From: Roseateles toxinivorans | Lineage (GTDB): Bacteria > Pseudomonadota > Gammaproteobacteria > Burkholderiales > Burkholderiaceae_C | Length of the DNA stretch: 64,000 nt | Assembly: GCF_004362525.1 (NCBI RefSeq) | Contig: NZ_SNXS01000016.1 | Span: forward strand, 23,184-87,183 | Reading direction: 5' to 3' | In this document: in pieces, positions 9,308 through 17,828 of the stretch | How positions within the stretch are numbered: position 1 is the stretch's first letter | Layout of the letters: every line of letters begins with the position of its first letter | Made by a program: the position numbers and the translations under genes | Notes under the pieces: model-generated | Told to the model about the DNA's origin: nothing | Databases searched by the model: none | What the model saw: only the letters and a program-made list of their open reading frames with translations

Positions 9308-10521
9308 CGTGGCACCTCGTTGAACGGAATGCCCTTGTCCTGCCGGGCCTCCTCAGGCAGGCCGAGCACACGCTCGGCAATGATGTTGCGCAGGATCTCG
9401 TCGGTGCCGCCGGCGATGCGCATCGCGGCCGACCAGGCCCAGGCGCGCTCGACCGCCTGGCCGCTGGAAGTGGGGTCGTCGCAGCCCAGCTGACCGGCCT
9501 CGCCCTGCAGCTCAATCGCGAAGTTGGCCATGCGCTGGGCGAGCGTTGCCTTCACCAGTTTGGCGATCGACTGCTCGGGCCCCGGCACGCCGCCGCGTGA
9601 CATCGCAGTCAGCGTGCGGCACTGGTGCAGGCGCAGGCCTTCCTCGGCCACCCAGGCCTGGGCCAGTTGCTCGATGGCCAGCGGGTTCTGCAGTTGACCG
9701 GCGTCCTGCACCACGCTCCACAGCGCGTCGAAGTTCAGCAGGCCGATCTCGGCTCCGACCGACAGGCGCTCGTGCATCAGCGTCGTCAGCGCCACCTTCC
9801 AGCCGGCGCCCACGGCGCCCAGGCGCTGGTGGTCGGGAACGCGCAGGTCGGTGAAGAACACCTCGTTGAACTCGCTCTCGCCAGCCATCTGGCGGATCGG
9901 GCGCACCTCGATGCCGGCGCTCTTCATGTCGACGAAGAACATCGTCAGTCCGGCGTGCTTGGGCAGCGTGGGGTCGGTTCGGGCGAGCAGCAGGCCGTAG
10001 TCTGAGAACTGCGCGCCGGTGGTCCAGACCTTCTGGCCGTTGACGATCCATTCATCGCCGTCGCCGTCACGCCGTGCACGCGTCAGCACGCCGGCGACAT
10101 CGGAGCCCGCAGCCGGTTCACTGAACATCTGACACCAAATCTCCTGGCCGTACAGTCCGGGTCGGATGCGGCTTGCCTTGTGGGCCTCGCTGCCATAGGC
10201 CATCAAGGTCGGCAGGCACATGCCCAGGCCGATCTCGAAGATGCCGAAGGTGCTGCGAAACCGGCTCTCCTCCTGGCGAACGATGAGCTGCTGCAATACC
10301 GTCGCACCCAGGCCGCCGAACTCGCGCGGCCAGGTCACCGCGGCGTAGCCTGCCGCTGCCTTCTTCGCCTGCCAGGCGCGTGCGGCGGCCAGACGCTCGG
10401 CCGGGGGCAGGCCGTCGCCGACGAAGTCGCGCGTATGCCGCTTGGGCTCGGCGTTCGCTTCCAGCCAGGTGCGCACCTCGGAGCGGAAGGCGGCCTCGGC
10501 GGGCGTGTCGTCAAAGTTCAT
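9304..10521 (-). CDS. Acyl-CoA dehydrogenase, large partner
   Basis: 405 residues of the FadE/CaiA-type flavoprotein fold: N-terminal helical domain, central FSEPAAGSDVAG loop, and a C-terminal IAGGTDEILRNIIAERVLGLP segment. The ATG at 10521 is preceded by GAGGAGG and lies inside the last 11 bases of the second dehydrogenase gene. Such adjacent non-identical pairs are common in steroid and side-chain degradation, where they form heteromeric dehydrogenases that introduce an alpha-beta double bond into an acyl-CoA. Confidence 0.93.
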   Translation of the reverse strand: MNFDDTPAEAAFRSEVRTWLEANAEPKRHTRDFVGDGLPPAERLAAARAWQAKKAAAGYAAVTWPREFGGLGATVLQQLIVRQEESRFRSTFGIFEIGLGMCLPTLMAYGSEAHKASRIRPGLYGQEIWCQMFSEPAAGSDVAGVLTRARRDGDGDEWIVNGQKVWTTGAQFSDYGLLLARTDPTLPKHAGLTMFFVDMKSAGIEVRPIRQMAGESEFNEVFFTDLRVPDHQRLGAVGAGWKVALTTLMHERLSVGAEIGLLNFDALWSVVQDAGQLQNPLAIEQLAQAWVAEEGLRLHQCRTLTAMSRGGVPGPEQSIAKLVKATLAQRMANFAIELQGEAGQLGCDDPTSSGQAVERAWAWSAAMRIAGGTDEILRNIIAERVLGLPEEARQDKGIPFNEVPR

Positions 10522-11590
10522 CGCTACCTCCTCGTGTCGAGACCAGTCGGCTGACGAGGTGCCGCTGCCACACCGCGGGCGCACCCAGGACCAGCGAGCT
10601 GGACCGCGCGCGCTTGTACAGCGGGTGGCAATCGGCCTCCCAGGTGAAGCCGATGCCGCCGTGCACCTGCAGGTTTTCCTGGGCCGCGAAGCTGTAGGCC
10701 GCACTTGCGGCCAGGCGCGCGCTGGCGGCCGCCAGCGGCAGCGCGGGCGGGCTCCAGGCCAGGGCCCAGGCCGCATGCCAGGCGTGGCCGCGCGCGATCT
10801 CGTTCTTCACCCAGATGTCGGCCAGCTTGTGCTTGATGGCCTGGTACGACGCGACGACGCGGCCGAAGGTGCGGCGTTCCAGTGCGTAGGCGCGCGCCAT
10901 CTCCAGCGCACGATCGGCGCCACCGAGTTGCTCCATCGACAGCAGCGCCGCGGCGCGGTCGTGCAGCGTGTCCTCCAGCGCCGCCTCGCCCAGCACCAGG
11001 GCCGGCACGCCGTCGAGGTCGATCTGCGCCAGAGGACTGCCAGGGTCCAGCACGCGCAGTGGCCGGCGCACGACGCCGACGTGATCAAGGTCCACGCACC
11101 ACAGCACGCCGTCACAGGCGACGATCACGAAAGCCGCCGTCGCGCCCGCTGGCACCAGTGGCAACGCGCCGGACAGCCGTCCGTCGCGGCAGTGCAGGGC
11201 CGCAGGCGCGAGCGCGACGCTGCCGACAAGGTCGCCACCGGCCAGGCCCGGCAGCCAGCGCTCGCGCAGCGCGTCGTCGTCGGCCATCAGCAGGGCCTCG
11301 GTGGCCAGGTAGACGCTGGCCAGCATCGGCACCGGCGCGCAGGCCCAGCCGATCTCTGCGGCGCAAGCCGCCAGGGCCAGCGCGCTGCCGCCGCTGCCGC
11401 CGCTACCGCCCCAGCGCTCGGGCACCGCACTGCCGAGCACGCCCAGATCGGCCAGCGCGCGCCAGGTGGCCGCGCTCGGGGCGGCCTCGTCAAGGCAGCG
11501 GCGCACCTCGTCCATCGGACAGGTCTGCGCCAGCACGCGGCGCACCTCAGCGGCGATGGCCTGGCAGTCGTCGGGGATGTCGAAGTTCAA
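10511..11590 (-). CDS. Acyl-CoA dehydrogenase, small partner
   Basis: 359 residues, shorter and more divergent than its neighbour, with the C-terminal helical bundle recognisable at YALERRTFGRVVASYQAIKH and the LQVHGGIGFTWE motif. Alanine- and leucine-rich N-terminal half. It overlaps the enoyl-CoA hydratase stop by 4 bases and the next dehydrogenase by 11. The pairing suggests an alpha2-beta2 type enzyme in which only one subunit may carry the full FAD site; which one is not settled here. Confidence 0.9.
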   Translation of the reverse strand: MNFDIPDDCQAIAAEVRRVLAQTCPMDEVRRCLDEAAPSAATWRALADLGVLGSAVPERWGGSGGSGGSALALAACAAEIGWACAPVPMLASVYLATEALLMADDDALRERWLPGLAGGDLVGSVALAPAALHCRDGRLSGALPLVPAGATAAFVIVACDGVLWCVDLDHVGVVRRPLRVLDPGSPLAQIDLDGVPALVLGEAALEDTLHDRAAALLSMEQLGGADRALEMARAYALERRTFGRVVASYQAIKHKLADIWVKNEIARGHAWHAAWALAWSPPALPLAAASARLAASAAYSFAAQENLQVHGGIGFTWEADCHPLYKRARSSSLVLGAPAVWQRHLVSRLVSTRGGSDEL

Positions 11591-12651
11591 GGCGGCGCTC
11601 CTAGCAAGGTTTCGATGAGGCTGGGCGCGTGGCGCGGGGCACCAGTGACCTCAACCAGCAAGGCATCCAGCGTGGCCACGTCGGGCACCGCGCCTTCATG
11701 CAGCAAGCGGCGCGAGACCCGCAGCAGATCGTCCGGCGCGGGGCCTGCCAGGCGGAGCCGCTGCTCGATCGCCCCGCGGTCGAAGCCGCCCCGCCGCAGC
11801 CTGCGCTCGGCGAAGAACAGCTGCCGCAGACGACGCGACTGAGGCGACTGCAGCAAGTACAGGAAGGCCTCGTGCTCGCAGAGTAGGGCTTGGGCCAATG
11901 GCATCTGCAGGCCGGCCTCCATCACCTGCAGACAGATGTGCGGCGCCTCGAAGTCCGGTGCGCGGGACGCCATCGTCTGGCGCCGTTTGGTGAACGCGGT
12001 CGTGGTGGCCGGCACGTCGGCCAGATGTGCGGTGGCGTCGCGCACCCGGCGCTTGGGCAGATGGCGCCTGGCCCATGCTGCGGCGGTGGCAAGCAGCTCC
12101 GGCGCCGGCACGATCTCGTCCACCAGTCCGGCCTGCCGCGCGCGCTGCGCATCCCACTGGTCGCCATCGATGATCAACTGCAGCGCCGCCTCGACCCCCA
12201 GCAGGCGTGGCAGGTACTGGGTGCCGCCGAAGGCCGGCAATAGGCCCAGCCCGACCTCGGGCATCGCAAAGCGTGTCCCGGCCGCCGCGATGCGGTAGTC
12301 GCAGGCATACGCCACCACGACCCCGCCGCCGAACACCGTGCCGTGCACGGCCGCAATGACCGGCTTGCGCGCGTCCTCACATGCGGTGACGAATTCCAGC
12401 AGACCCGGTGCGCGCAGCCCGAGCTCGAGTTCGGCCAGATCGGCGCCGGCGAAGAAGCTGCGGCCTTCGCAGTGCACGACAATGGCCTCGACAGCCGGGT
12501 CTGCGTCACCCGCGGTCACGCCCTCGGCCAAGCCCCGGCGCACCGGCTGCGACAGCGCATTCACGGGGCCGTTGCATCCGGTCAGCCACAAAACCGGGCC
12601 GCGCCGCTCGCGATGCAGCGGTTCGTGTCGGCCAGGGAGATCTTCGTTCAT
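11587..12651 (-). CDS. Enoyl-CoA hydratase/isomerase family protein
   Basis: 354 residues from ATG 12651, which has AAAGGG just upstream; an alternative ATG at 12687 would add 12 residues without homology. The crotonase signature is visible as HGTVFGGGVVVAYACDY, giving the oxyanion-hole glycines, and EVGLGLLPAFGGTQYLPRLLG. A C-terminal extension of about 90 residues exceeds the usual 260-residue family length. First gene of the minus-strand operon with both dehydrogenases and the M55 peptidase, divergent from the TetR gene. Confidence 0.92.
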   Translation of the reverse strand: MNEDLPGRHEPLHRERRGPVLWLTGCNGPVNALSQPVRRGLAEGVTAGDADPAVEAIVVHCEGRSFFAGADLAELELGLRAPGLLEFVTACEDARKPVIAAVHGTVFGGGVVVAYACDYRIAAAGTRFAMPEVGLGLLPAFGGTQYLPRLLGVEAALQLIIDGDQWDAQRARQAGLVDEIVPAPELLATAAAWARRHLPKRRVRDATAHLADVPATTTAFTKRRQTMASRAPDFEAPHICLQVMEAGLQMPLAQALLCEHEAFLYLLQSPQSRRLRQLFFAERRLRRGGFDRGAIEQRLRLAGPAPDDLLRVSRRLLHEGAVPDVATLDALLVEVTGAPRHAPSLIETLLGAPP

Positions 12652-12704
12652 TGCCCTTTCAACGGACGGCGAAGGGAAACCCGCCAAGGGGCAGCGTATC
12701 CCCT

Positions 12705-12718
12705 TGAACGATCGTTTA
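12705..12718. promoter_or_regulatory. Putative TetR operator palindrome
   Basis: TGAACGATCGTTTA contains a perfect 10-bp palindrome (AACGATCGTT, 12707-12716) and is near-symmetric over 14 bp. It lies in the 109-bp gap between the divergent enoyl-CoA hydratase and TetR genes, which is where a local autoregulated repressor would bind. Confidence 0.65.
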
Positions 12719-12760
12719 AATCATCGTCGATAATCACGGCACCGAATAAGGAGTCCGCAC

Positions 12761-13357
12761 ATGGTGGGGATGCGTGCGAAAGACCATGAAGACAAGCGCC
12801 GGCTGATCCTGGACCGCTCGGCCGAGCTGTTCGCCAGGCAGGGATTCCATCGCACGTCGATCTCGGAGATCGCCTTGGCATGCAACGCCTCGTCCAAGGC
12901 CTGGATCTACCACTACTTCCCGAACAAGGAAGCGGTGCTGTTCACGCTGTTACGCGACTTTCTGGAGCTGGCCGGCACTCGCGTGCGCGAGGCCATTGCG
13001 CTACGCGACGGTGCGCGCGACCGCCTGCACGCCTTCGTGCTGGAGTGCCTAAGAATCTATGCCGAGTACCGCATCAACTACGCGGTGCTGTTCTCGGACA
13101 TCAACCTGCTGCCGCCCGATCAGCGCGCCGAGATTCGCGTGCTGGAACGCGCCTACGCGCATGTGCTGCGGGATTTGGTGCTGGCGGTGAACCCGGGCAT
13201 CGACCGCGGCCGCCATCAGACGATGGCTCTGACGATGATTGCCTTCGGCGCCGTCAACTGGACCTACACTTGGTTCGACGCTGACGGGCCGCTGTCGCTG
13301 GACAATGTCGCCGAGCTGACGACCAAGCTGCTGCTGAACGGGTTGGAATCAATCTAG
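12761..13357 (+). CDS. TetR/AcrR family transcriptional regulator
   Basis: 198 residues. The N-terminal helix-turn-helix reads FARQGFHRTSISEIALACN then IYHYFPNKEAV, the classical TetR pattern, and the C-terminal ligand domain is all-alpha. The YHYFPNKEAVLFTLL form is common in repressors of acyl-CoA catabolic operons that sense CoA thioesters. Start at ATG 12761 with AAGGAG about 10 bases upstream; an in-frame ATG four codons later is also possible. It probably represses the divergent operon and itself through the palindrome at 12705-12718. Confidence 0.93.
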   Translation: MVGMRAKDHEDKRRLILDRSAELFARQGFHRTSISEIALACNASSKAWIYHYFPNKEAVLFTLLRDFLELAGTRVREAIALRDGARDRLHAFVLECLRIYAEYRINYAVLFSDINLLPPDQRAEIRVLERAYAHVLRDLVLAVNPGIDRGRHQTMALTMIAFGAVNWTYTWFDADGPLSLDNVAELTTKLLLNGLESI

Positions 13358-13635
13358 TCTACTGTGGGGCAATAAGATCATGGCTCTGTACGCGCCTCTT
13401 TGCTTCCCATGAGGAACGATGGGTGCGAGAGAACGTTCGCGGCGAGGGCTGTTCCGATGCACGTCAGCGCCCGGCATCTATGGCGGCACGGGTCGCTCGC
13501 CTGTGATGCCACGGCCCACGGCCAAGCGTCAACCGATGAGCGTCAAGGCACTGGCCGTGTCGCTGCCGGCGCAGGCATTCCAGACCATCAATTGGCGCGA
13601 AGGCACCCAACATGGATGGGCATAACTGAACCGCC
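13358..13635. other. Intergenic stretch with no recognisable feature
   Basis: Follows the TetR gene. Short open frames exist on the plus strand, but none has protein-like composition, a good ribosome-binding site and a consistent length together. It marks the transition from the catabolic cluster to the mobile-element region. Confidence 0.4.
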
Positions 13636-13986
13636 TCAAAGGCACGTCATGGGCTCGACGTTTTCCGTGTCCTTGCAACTGCACTGACACTGCGGAGCCA
13701 ACTCGCCAGCCAGCACTTTTGCGCTCCCCTGACGTTCAGCAGCCCAAGCAAAAGGGACAGCATCACCCACGACTCCCCCATCGCTACCCCCATCGGTCGG
13801 ATAAATGTTCGGCAGCCGCTCGACGAAGCTACCAATGACGCGCGACATGTCCAAGATGCGGGAAAGGTCTGTGCCCGAATCCCCGCGTGCCTGAGACCGC
13901 TGCGCGATTGCATCGCGCAAGCGAGCAAAGCGGCGCAAGCGTTCCCCTGGCTCCTCTCCATTGTTCTGTCCTGTGGGTGCTTTCAA
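13636..13986 (-). CDS. Hypothetical protein, Cys-rich C-terminus
   Basis: 116 residues from a TTG start at 13986 preceded by AGGAA. The first 50 residues are charged and helical in character, and the tail contains CQCSCKDTENVEPMTC, four cysteines within 16 residues. I recognise no family. It stands alone between the TetR gene and the intron remnant, with no partner gene. An overlapping frame (13647-13961) is a shadow or alternative. A real gene is plausible but unproven. Confidence 0.4.
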   Translation of the reverse strand: MKAPTGQNNGEEPGERLRRFARLRDAIAQRSQARGDSGTDLSRILDMSRVIGSFVERLPNIYPTDGGSDGGVVGDAVPFAWAAERQGSAKVLAGELAPQCQCSCKDTENVEPMTCL

Positions 13987-14217
13987 AGCGTTCCTATGTT
14001 CGCAAAGCCACCCATTTCAGCGGAACGCGGACAGCGTTTCAATCTGATCCCGGACACCCCGGGCGCGCGCAAGTGAGCTGAGCCGTGGGCGTGCTGATCG
14101 ATTTATCGGTCCCTCATGCCCACCCCCAGGATTCACATGCGCCAACTACGACAAACCCTTCGACTGCACCTGGAATGGTCGAGGTAGGGACTAGGCTTGC
14201 TCCTCGCCCCCCGCACA
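13987..14217. other. Intergenic, adjacent to intron 3' end
   Basis: No credible gene. Because the intron remnant is on the minus strand, its 3' end (domain VI and exon junction) should fall near the right part of this stretch, but I could not define the junction. Confidence 0.35.
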
Positions 14218-14250
14218 GATCCGTACGTGCGGAACTACCGCATACGGCTC
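14218..14250 (-). ncRNA. Group II intron domain V hairpin
   Basis: Read on the minus strand, the 33-base sequence begins GAGCCGTATGCGG, has a short TAGTT loop and closes with CCGCACGTACGGATC, the characteristic catalytic domain V fold of bacterial group II introns. It sits just downstream of the maturase remnant, as expected. The rest of the intron (domains I-III, upstream) is not present, so it cannot splice in cis. Confidence 0.8.
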
Positions 14251-14260
14251 CTGCCTTGAG

Positions 14261-15000
14261 TCATGACGCGAAGCGCTCGCTCGGGTACGGGTGAAGCACC
14301 CAAACGAGTGGAAGGTAGCGCGCGACGATTCGCCGAAACCGGACCCAGGGCATTCGTCCATGCTGGCCACGCCGTCGCAGAGCATGCAGCCAAACCCGAG
14401 CAACATCCCTTCGGAGTGCGCTCAGGCGTCGGTCGTTGCCAGGTACGGCGTGGTAGTTGAAGTATCCCTGAACCACGCTCCGCAACCACTTGCCGATCAC
14501 AGGGATCGACTCGTGCTTTCGGCGGTTCAACGTCTGTCGCAACTCCTTGAGGGTGGCGCACATTCGCTTTGCAATGGTCAGCCGCTTCACAGTGAATCGA
14601 CCATTCGCCCGCTTGGTCGCACAAATATGCGTGAATCCCAGGAAGTCGAACGTCTTTGGCCTTCGCAGGCCGCGCTGTGCACTGTGTTGGATCGCAAAGC
14701 GACCGAATTCCAGCACACGCGTCTTTTCCTCGTTCAGCGCCAACCCGAACTTTGCGCGTCGCTCCTTGAACGCCTCAAGGAATCGGTGGACATCGGCCTT
14801 GCGCCCAAACCCGGCCACGCTGTCGTCGGCATACCGCACAACGATCCGTCACCGTTGGCGTCGCGGCGCCGCCAGCCTTGCACCCACAGGTCGAAGACGT
14901 AGTGCAGGTAGATGTTCGCCAGTAGCGGCGAGATCACTACCCCTTGCGGGGTGCCTACCAGCACATCCGTCCTGTGCCCGCTTTCGACAACATGTTGGGG
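14261..15000 (-). pseudogene. Group II intron reverse transcriptase/maturase remnant
   Basis: Two frames together encode the C-terminal half of a LtrA-like protein: GTPQGVVISPLLANIYLHY then, after a one-base loss near 14853, VRYADDSVAGFGRK with the YADD catalytic motif, followed by the maturase X domain and an HNH-less end. The N-terminal third is absent; homology stops at about 15000, where the IS66 region begins. The second G of the usual PQGGVISP is V here. Decayed and 5'-truncated. Confidence 0.87.
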
Positions 15001-15142
15001 TCAGGGTGGTTCGCTATACCTTTCCTGTATCGAACTTTCATCGACTACTCTCTGCCAGTCTCCTGGCGCACTAAGCGGCTGGTGATCCCATCTTGAATAT
15101 CGCCGGCTGTCAGGTGAGTCTCGTGTCCACGACAACTCTGTC

Positions 15143-15511
15143 ATGGACGCGATGGAACACGCGACACGGAAGAAGGTTCGGCAGCACCCGGCGCAATTGC
15201 GCGAGCAGGTACTGAGCGAATGCGCGCGGCCCGGTGCCTCGGTGGCTGGGGTTGCTCAGCAGCACGGGCTCAACGCAAACTTGGTCCATGCGTGGCGCAG
15301 GCAAGAGCGCGACAAGCGCACGCCGCAGGACGTCAGCGGATCGTCGGCTGCGGCCCCAGAGTTCATCGCGCTGCCGCTGATGGCGGCGCCGGCGGCCCCA
15401 GTGCAGGACATCCGCATCGAACTGCGCCGTGGCGCCACCACGTTGAACATCACCTGGCCCGGTCAGGCCGCCAGCGAGTGCGCAGCCTGGCTGCGGGAGT
15501 GGTTGCGGTGA
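15143..15511 (+). CDS. tnpA: IS66 accessory protein TnpA (orf1)
   Basis: 122 residues with an N-terminal helix-turn-helix of the IS3/IS66 orf1 type: LREQVLSECARPGASVAGVAQQHGLNANLVHAWRR. It probably binds the terminal repeats together with TnpB. The ATG at 15143 is chosen because homology begins there. The stop overlaps the GTG start of tnpB (GTGA). Confidence 0.88.
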   Translation: MDAMEHATRKKVRQHPAQLREQVLSECARPGASVAGVAQQHGLNANLVHAWRRQERDKRTPQDVSGSSAAAPEFIALPLMAAPAAPVQDIRIELRRGATTLNITWPGQAASECAAWLREWLR

Positions 15512-15849
15512 TCCGGATCGACGCGATGTGGTTGGCCGTTAATCCGGTGGACATGCGTGCGGGCTCGAACACGCTGCTGGCCCGCGTGGTCGAGGTGTTC
15601 GGAGCGGCGCAGTCGCATCATGGCTACTTGTTCGCCAACGCCAAGGGCACGCGACTGAAGCTGATCATGCACGATGGCTTCGGCCTGTGGTGCGCTGCTC
15701 GGCGTCTGAACCAGGGGCGCTTCATGTGGCCCAGCGCCAGTGCAGCAGGCACGCTGCCGGCAGCGCTGACACGAGCACAATTCGACGCCCTCGTACTGAG
15801 CCTGCCCTGGCAGCGCCTGGATCAGATGAGCGTCATCACGCGGGTCTGA
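15508..15849 (+). CDS. tnpB: IS66 accessory protein TnpB (orf2)
   Basis: 113 residues from GTG 15508, overlapping the tnpA stop. The sequence MWLAVNPVDMRAGSNTLLA, then GYLFANAKGTRLKLIMHDGFGLW, is the highly conserved IS66 TnpB signature. Function in transposition is required but biochemically unclear. Full length for the family. Confidence 0.92.
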   Translation: MIRIDAMWLAVNPVDMRAGSNTLLARVVEVFGAAQSHHGYLFANAKGTRLKLIMHDGFGLWCAARRLNQGRFMWPSASAAGTLPAALTRAQFDALVLSLPWQRLDQMSVITRV

Positions 15850-15944
15850 GCTCGGCTGTGAAGCAGGCACTTCGGCGCTCACCGCGCGGCAATCGGCAGA
15901 TGTCCCGATGACGCCGTGCGCGGCTTGGCGCACGATCTGGGTCC

Positions 15945-17262
15945 ATGCTCGACATCACCGAGATCGTGGATGCCAACCTTGCGGGTTTGAGCCCCCAGGC
16001 CATCGCGACGCTGGCTCGGCAGATGCAGCGCCACCTCAGGTCGCAGCAGCACCACCTGAAGCTGCGAGACGAGCACATCGCCAGCCAAGCCCGCGAGATC
16101 GAGCGCAAGGACGCTGAGCTGCAGTTCAAGACCGCCAAGCTGGAGAAGGTCAACTTCGAGCTCGCTCGGCTGAAGGCCTGGAAGTTCAGCGCCAAGAGCG
16201 AAGCCATGAGCGCTGAGCAGCGGCGCCTGTTCGAAGAGACCTTCACCGAGGACGACGCGAGCCTGCTCGCGCAACTGGCGCAACTGCAGGGCACGAACGA
16301 CAAGCCGCCCAGGGATCAACGCCAGCGCCCGAAGCGCCAGGCCTTGCCCGAGCATCTGCGCCGCGTCGAACACCGACACGAACCCGATGACACCACCTGT
16401 CCGACGCCCGACTGCGGGCGGCCAATGGTTCGAGTGGGCGAAGACATCAGCGAGAGGCTGGACATCGTGCCGGCCGAGTTCTTCGTGCATCGCCACGTGT
16501 CTGGCAAATGGGTTTGCCGGTGTTGCCAGGGCCTCGTTCAGGAGCCGGTGGCGCCGCGGATCATCGACGGCGGCATTCCGGCCTCCGGGCTGGTGGCGCG
16601 CACGCTGATCAGCCGCGTCGTCGACCGCCTGCCGTACTACCGACAAGATGCCATCAACTCCCGCTCCGGCGTGTACATACCGCGCTCGACCCTGGCGCAA
16701 TGGTCAGGGCGTGCCGGCGCTGGTTTGCAGCCCCTGTACGACGCGCACAAGCGCTTCGTGCTCGAAAGTAGCGTGCTGCACGCCGACGAGACGCCGGTGG
16801 CGGTACTGGACCCGGGTGCGGGAAAGACGAAGAAGGCCTACGTGTGGGCTTGCGCGCGGGGTGCGTTCGATCCCACGCCAGGTGTCGTGTACGAGTTCTG
16901 CGCTGGGCGCGGCTCGCAGTACCCCATCAGGTTCCTCGGGCCGCCACGCGAGGGCGTGCGCGAATGGCAGGGCACGCTCGTGCGCGACGAATACGTCGCC
17001 TACGATAGCGTCCTCGACGCCAAGGCACATCCTGGGCGCATCGCAGCCGGATGTGCCGCGCATGCCCGCAGGAAGTTCGACGAACTGGTGAAGGCCAAGG
17101 CCAGCGGCACCGCGCCCAAGGCACTCAGGCGCTTCGCGGAGATTTACCGCGTCGAACGAGAACTCTCCGGCATGGGAGCCGATGAACGCTTGGCCATGCG
17201 GCAGATGCAGGCCAAGCCGCTGTGGGAGGCGTTGCAGCGAAGAAAGCGGCGGCCCAATTGCC
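15945..17262 (+). pseudogene. tnpC: IS66 transposase TnpC, C-terminally truncated
   Basis: Open from ATG 15945. The N-terminal coiled coil, the zinc-finger-like CPTPDCGRPM segment and the DDE core are present: VLHADETPVAVLDPG gives the first aspartate and LVRDEYVAYDSV the second. At about codon 430, family similarity ends with QAKPLWEAL, and the reading continues as unrelated residues to 17375. Intact relatives are about 510 residues. The catalytic glutamate region is missing, so the protein should be inactive. Confidence 0.85.
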
Positions 17263-17268
17263 AAAGGC

Positions 17269-17466
17269 CTACTTCTTGCTATCCGTCTTCCGGCGATCTG
17301 CATCGGTGTCGCTCAGGTCAACGCCGAGATAGCTCTCCAGTGCAATGCGCACGACGTCCGACCGCGACGGGATAGCACCCAGCTCTTCGCTGAGCTGAAT
17401 ACGCTTCTTGTCGATGAGCTTCTCGAGCTCGTCGCTCACGCGAACGTTCAGTTGATTTCTGGACAC
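17269..17466 (-). CDS. Ribbon-helix-helix (CopG/Arc-type) regulator
   Basis: 65 residues from GTG 17466, which has GAGGTG seven bases upstream. NQLNVRVSDELEKLIDKK forms the DNA-binding beta strand and first helix, and PSRSDVVRIALESYLG the second; the tail is charged. Divergent from the HTH-integrase genes. The intergenic region holds a perfect 41-bp palindrome with repeated TAGAC units, the typical architecture for an RHH autorepressor. Probably controls excision or integration of the element. Confidence 0.8.
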   Translation of the reverse strand: MSRNQLNVRVSDELEKLIDKKRIQLSEELGAIPSRSDVVRIALESYLGVDLSDTDADRRKTDSKK

Positions 17467-17508
17467 GGGGCACCTCGTAGACCTGGCGATTGTACCCACA
17501 CACAGCAG

Positions 17509-17549
17509 ATAGACTGCTAGACATGTTGACAACATGTCTAGCAGTCTAT
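17509..17549. promoter_or_regulatory. 41-bp perfect palindrome, RHH operator
   Basis: Two 20-base arms, from ATAGACTGCTAGACATGTTG, mirror perfectly around a single central A at 17529. Each arm carries two TAGAC units 8 bases apart (17510 and 17518; mirrored GTCTA at 17536 and 17544), and a further GTCTA occurs at 17558. RHH dimers bind such regularly spaced half-sites. It lies between the divergent RHH gene and the HTH gene and probably covers both promoters. Confidence 0.75.
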
Positions 17550-17591
17550 AGAATATCGTCTATCAGAGTGACAAAGTGACAAGGAGATCTG

Positions 17592-17828
17592 ATGGATTCT
17601 GAACTGCTAACGACGGAAGAGTTGTCCGGCCGAATCAAGTACGACGTGCGAACGATTCGGGAACGGCTCAAGGACAGCGTTCTCATTGAGGGCATTCACT
17701 ACATCCGCCCGTTTGGTGGGAGGAAGATTCTGTACATCTGGTCTGCGATCAGCCGGGACATGGCTCTGGCTTCGGCATCGGCCAAGACCGCCATTCCGAT
17801 GGCAAATGGAGGCGTGCTCCATGGGTAG
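17592..17828 (+). CDS. Small HTH DNA-binding protein (AlpA/excisionase-like)
   Basis: 78 residues: LTTEELSGRIKYDVRTIRERL resembles a winged-HTH of the MerR/AlpA/Xis class, and GIHYIRPFGGRKILYIWSAI fits the wing. AAGGAG is about 9 bases upstream of the ATG. Its last 8 bases overlap the integrase start, so it is made with the recombinase and may act as recombination directionality factor or activator. Confidence 0.72.
   Translation: MDSELLTTEELSGRIKYDVRTIRERLKDSVLIEGIHYIRPFGGRKILYIWSAISRDMALASASAKTAIPMANGGVLHG

Larger units (their letters stand above)
15143..17262 (+). mobile_element. IS66 family insertion sequence, 3'-truncated
   Basis: Contains the standard IS66 trio in order: tnpA-like orf1, tnpB and the large DDE transposase tnpC. 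Overlapping or closely spaced starts are intact for the first two. The transposase loses homology near 17240, and no right terminal repeat was found; the adjacent genes are unrelated. The element apparently inserted into, or recombined with, the group II intron on its left and was cut by the integrative element on its right. Confidence 0.85.
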
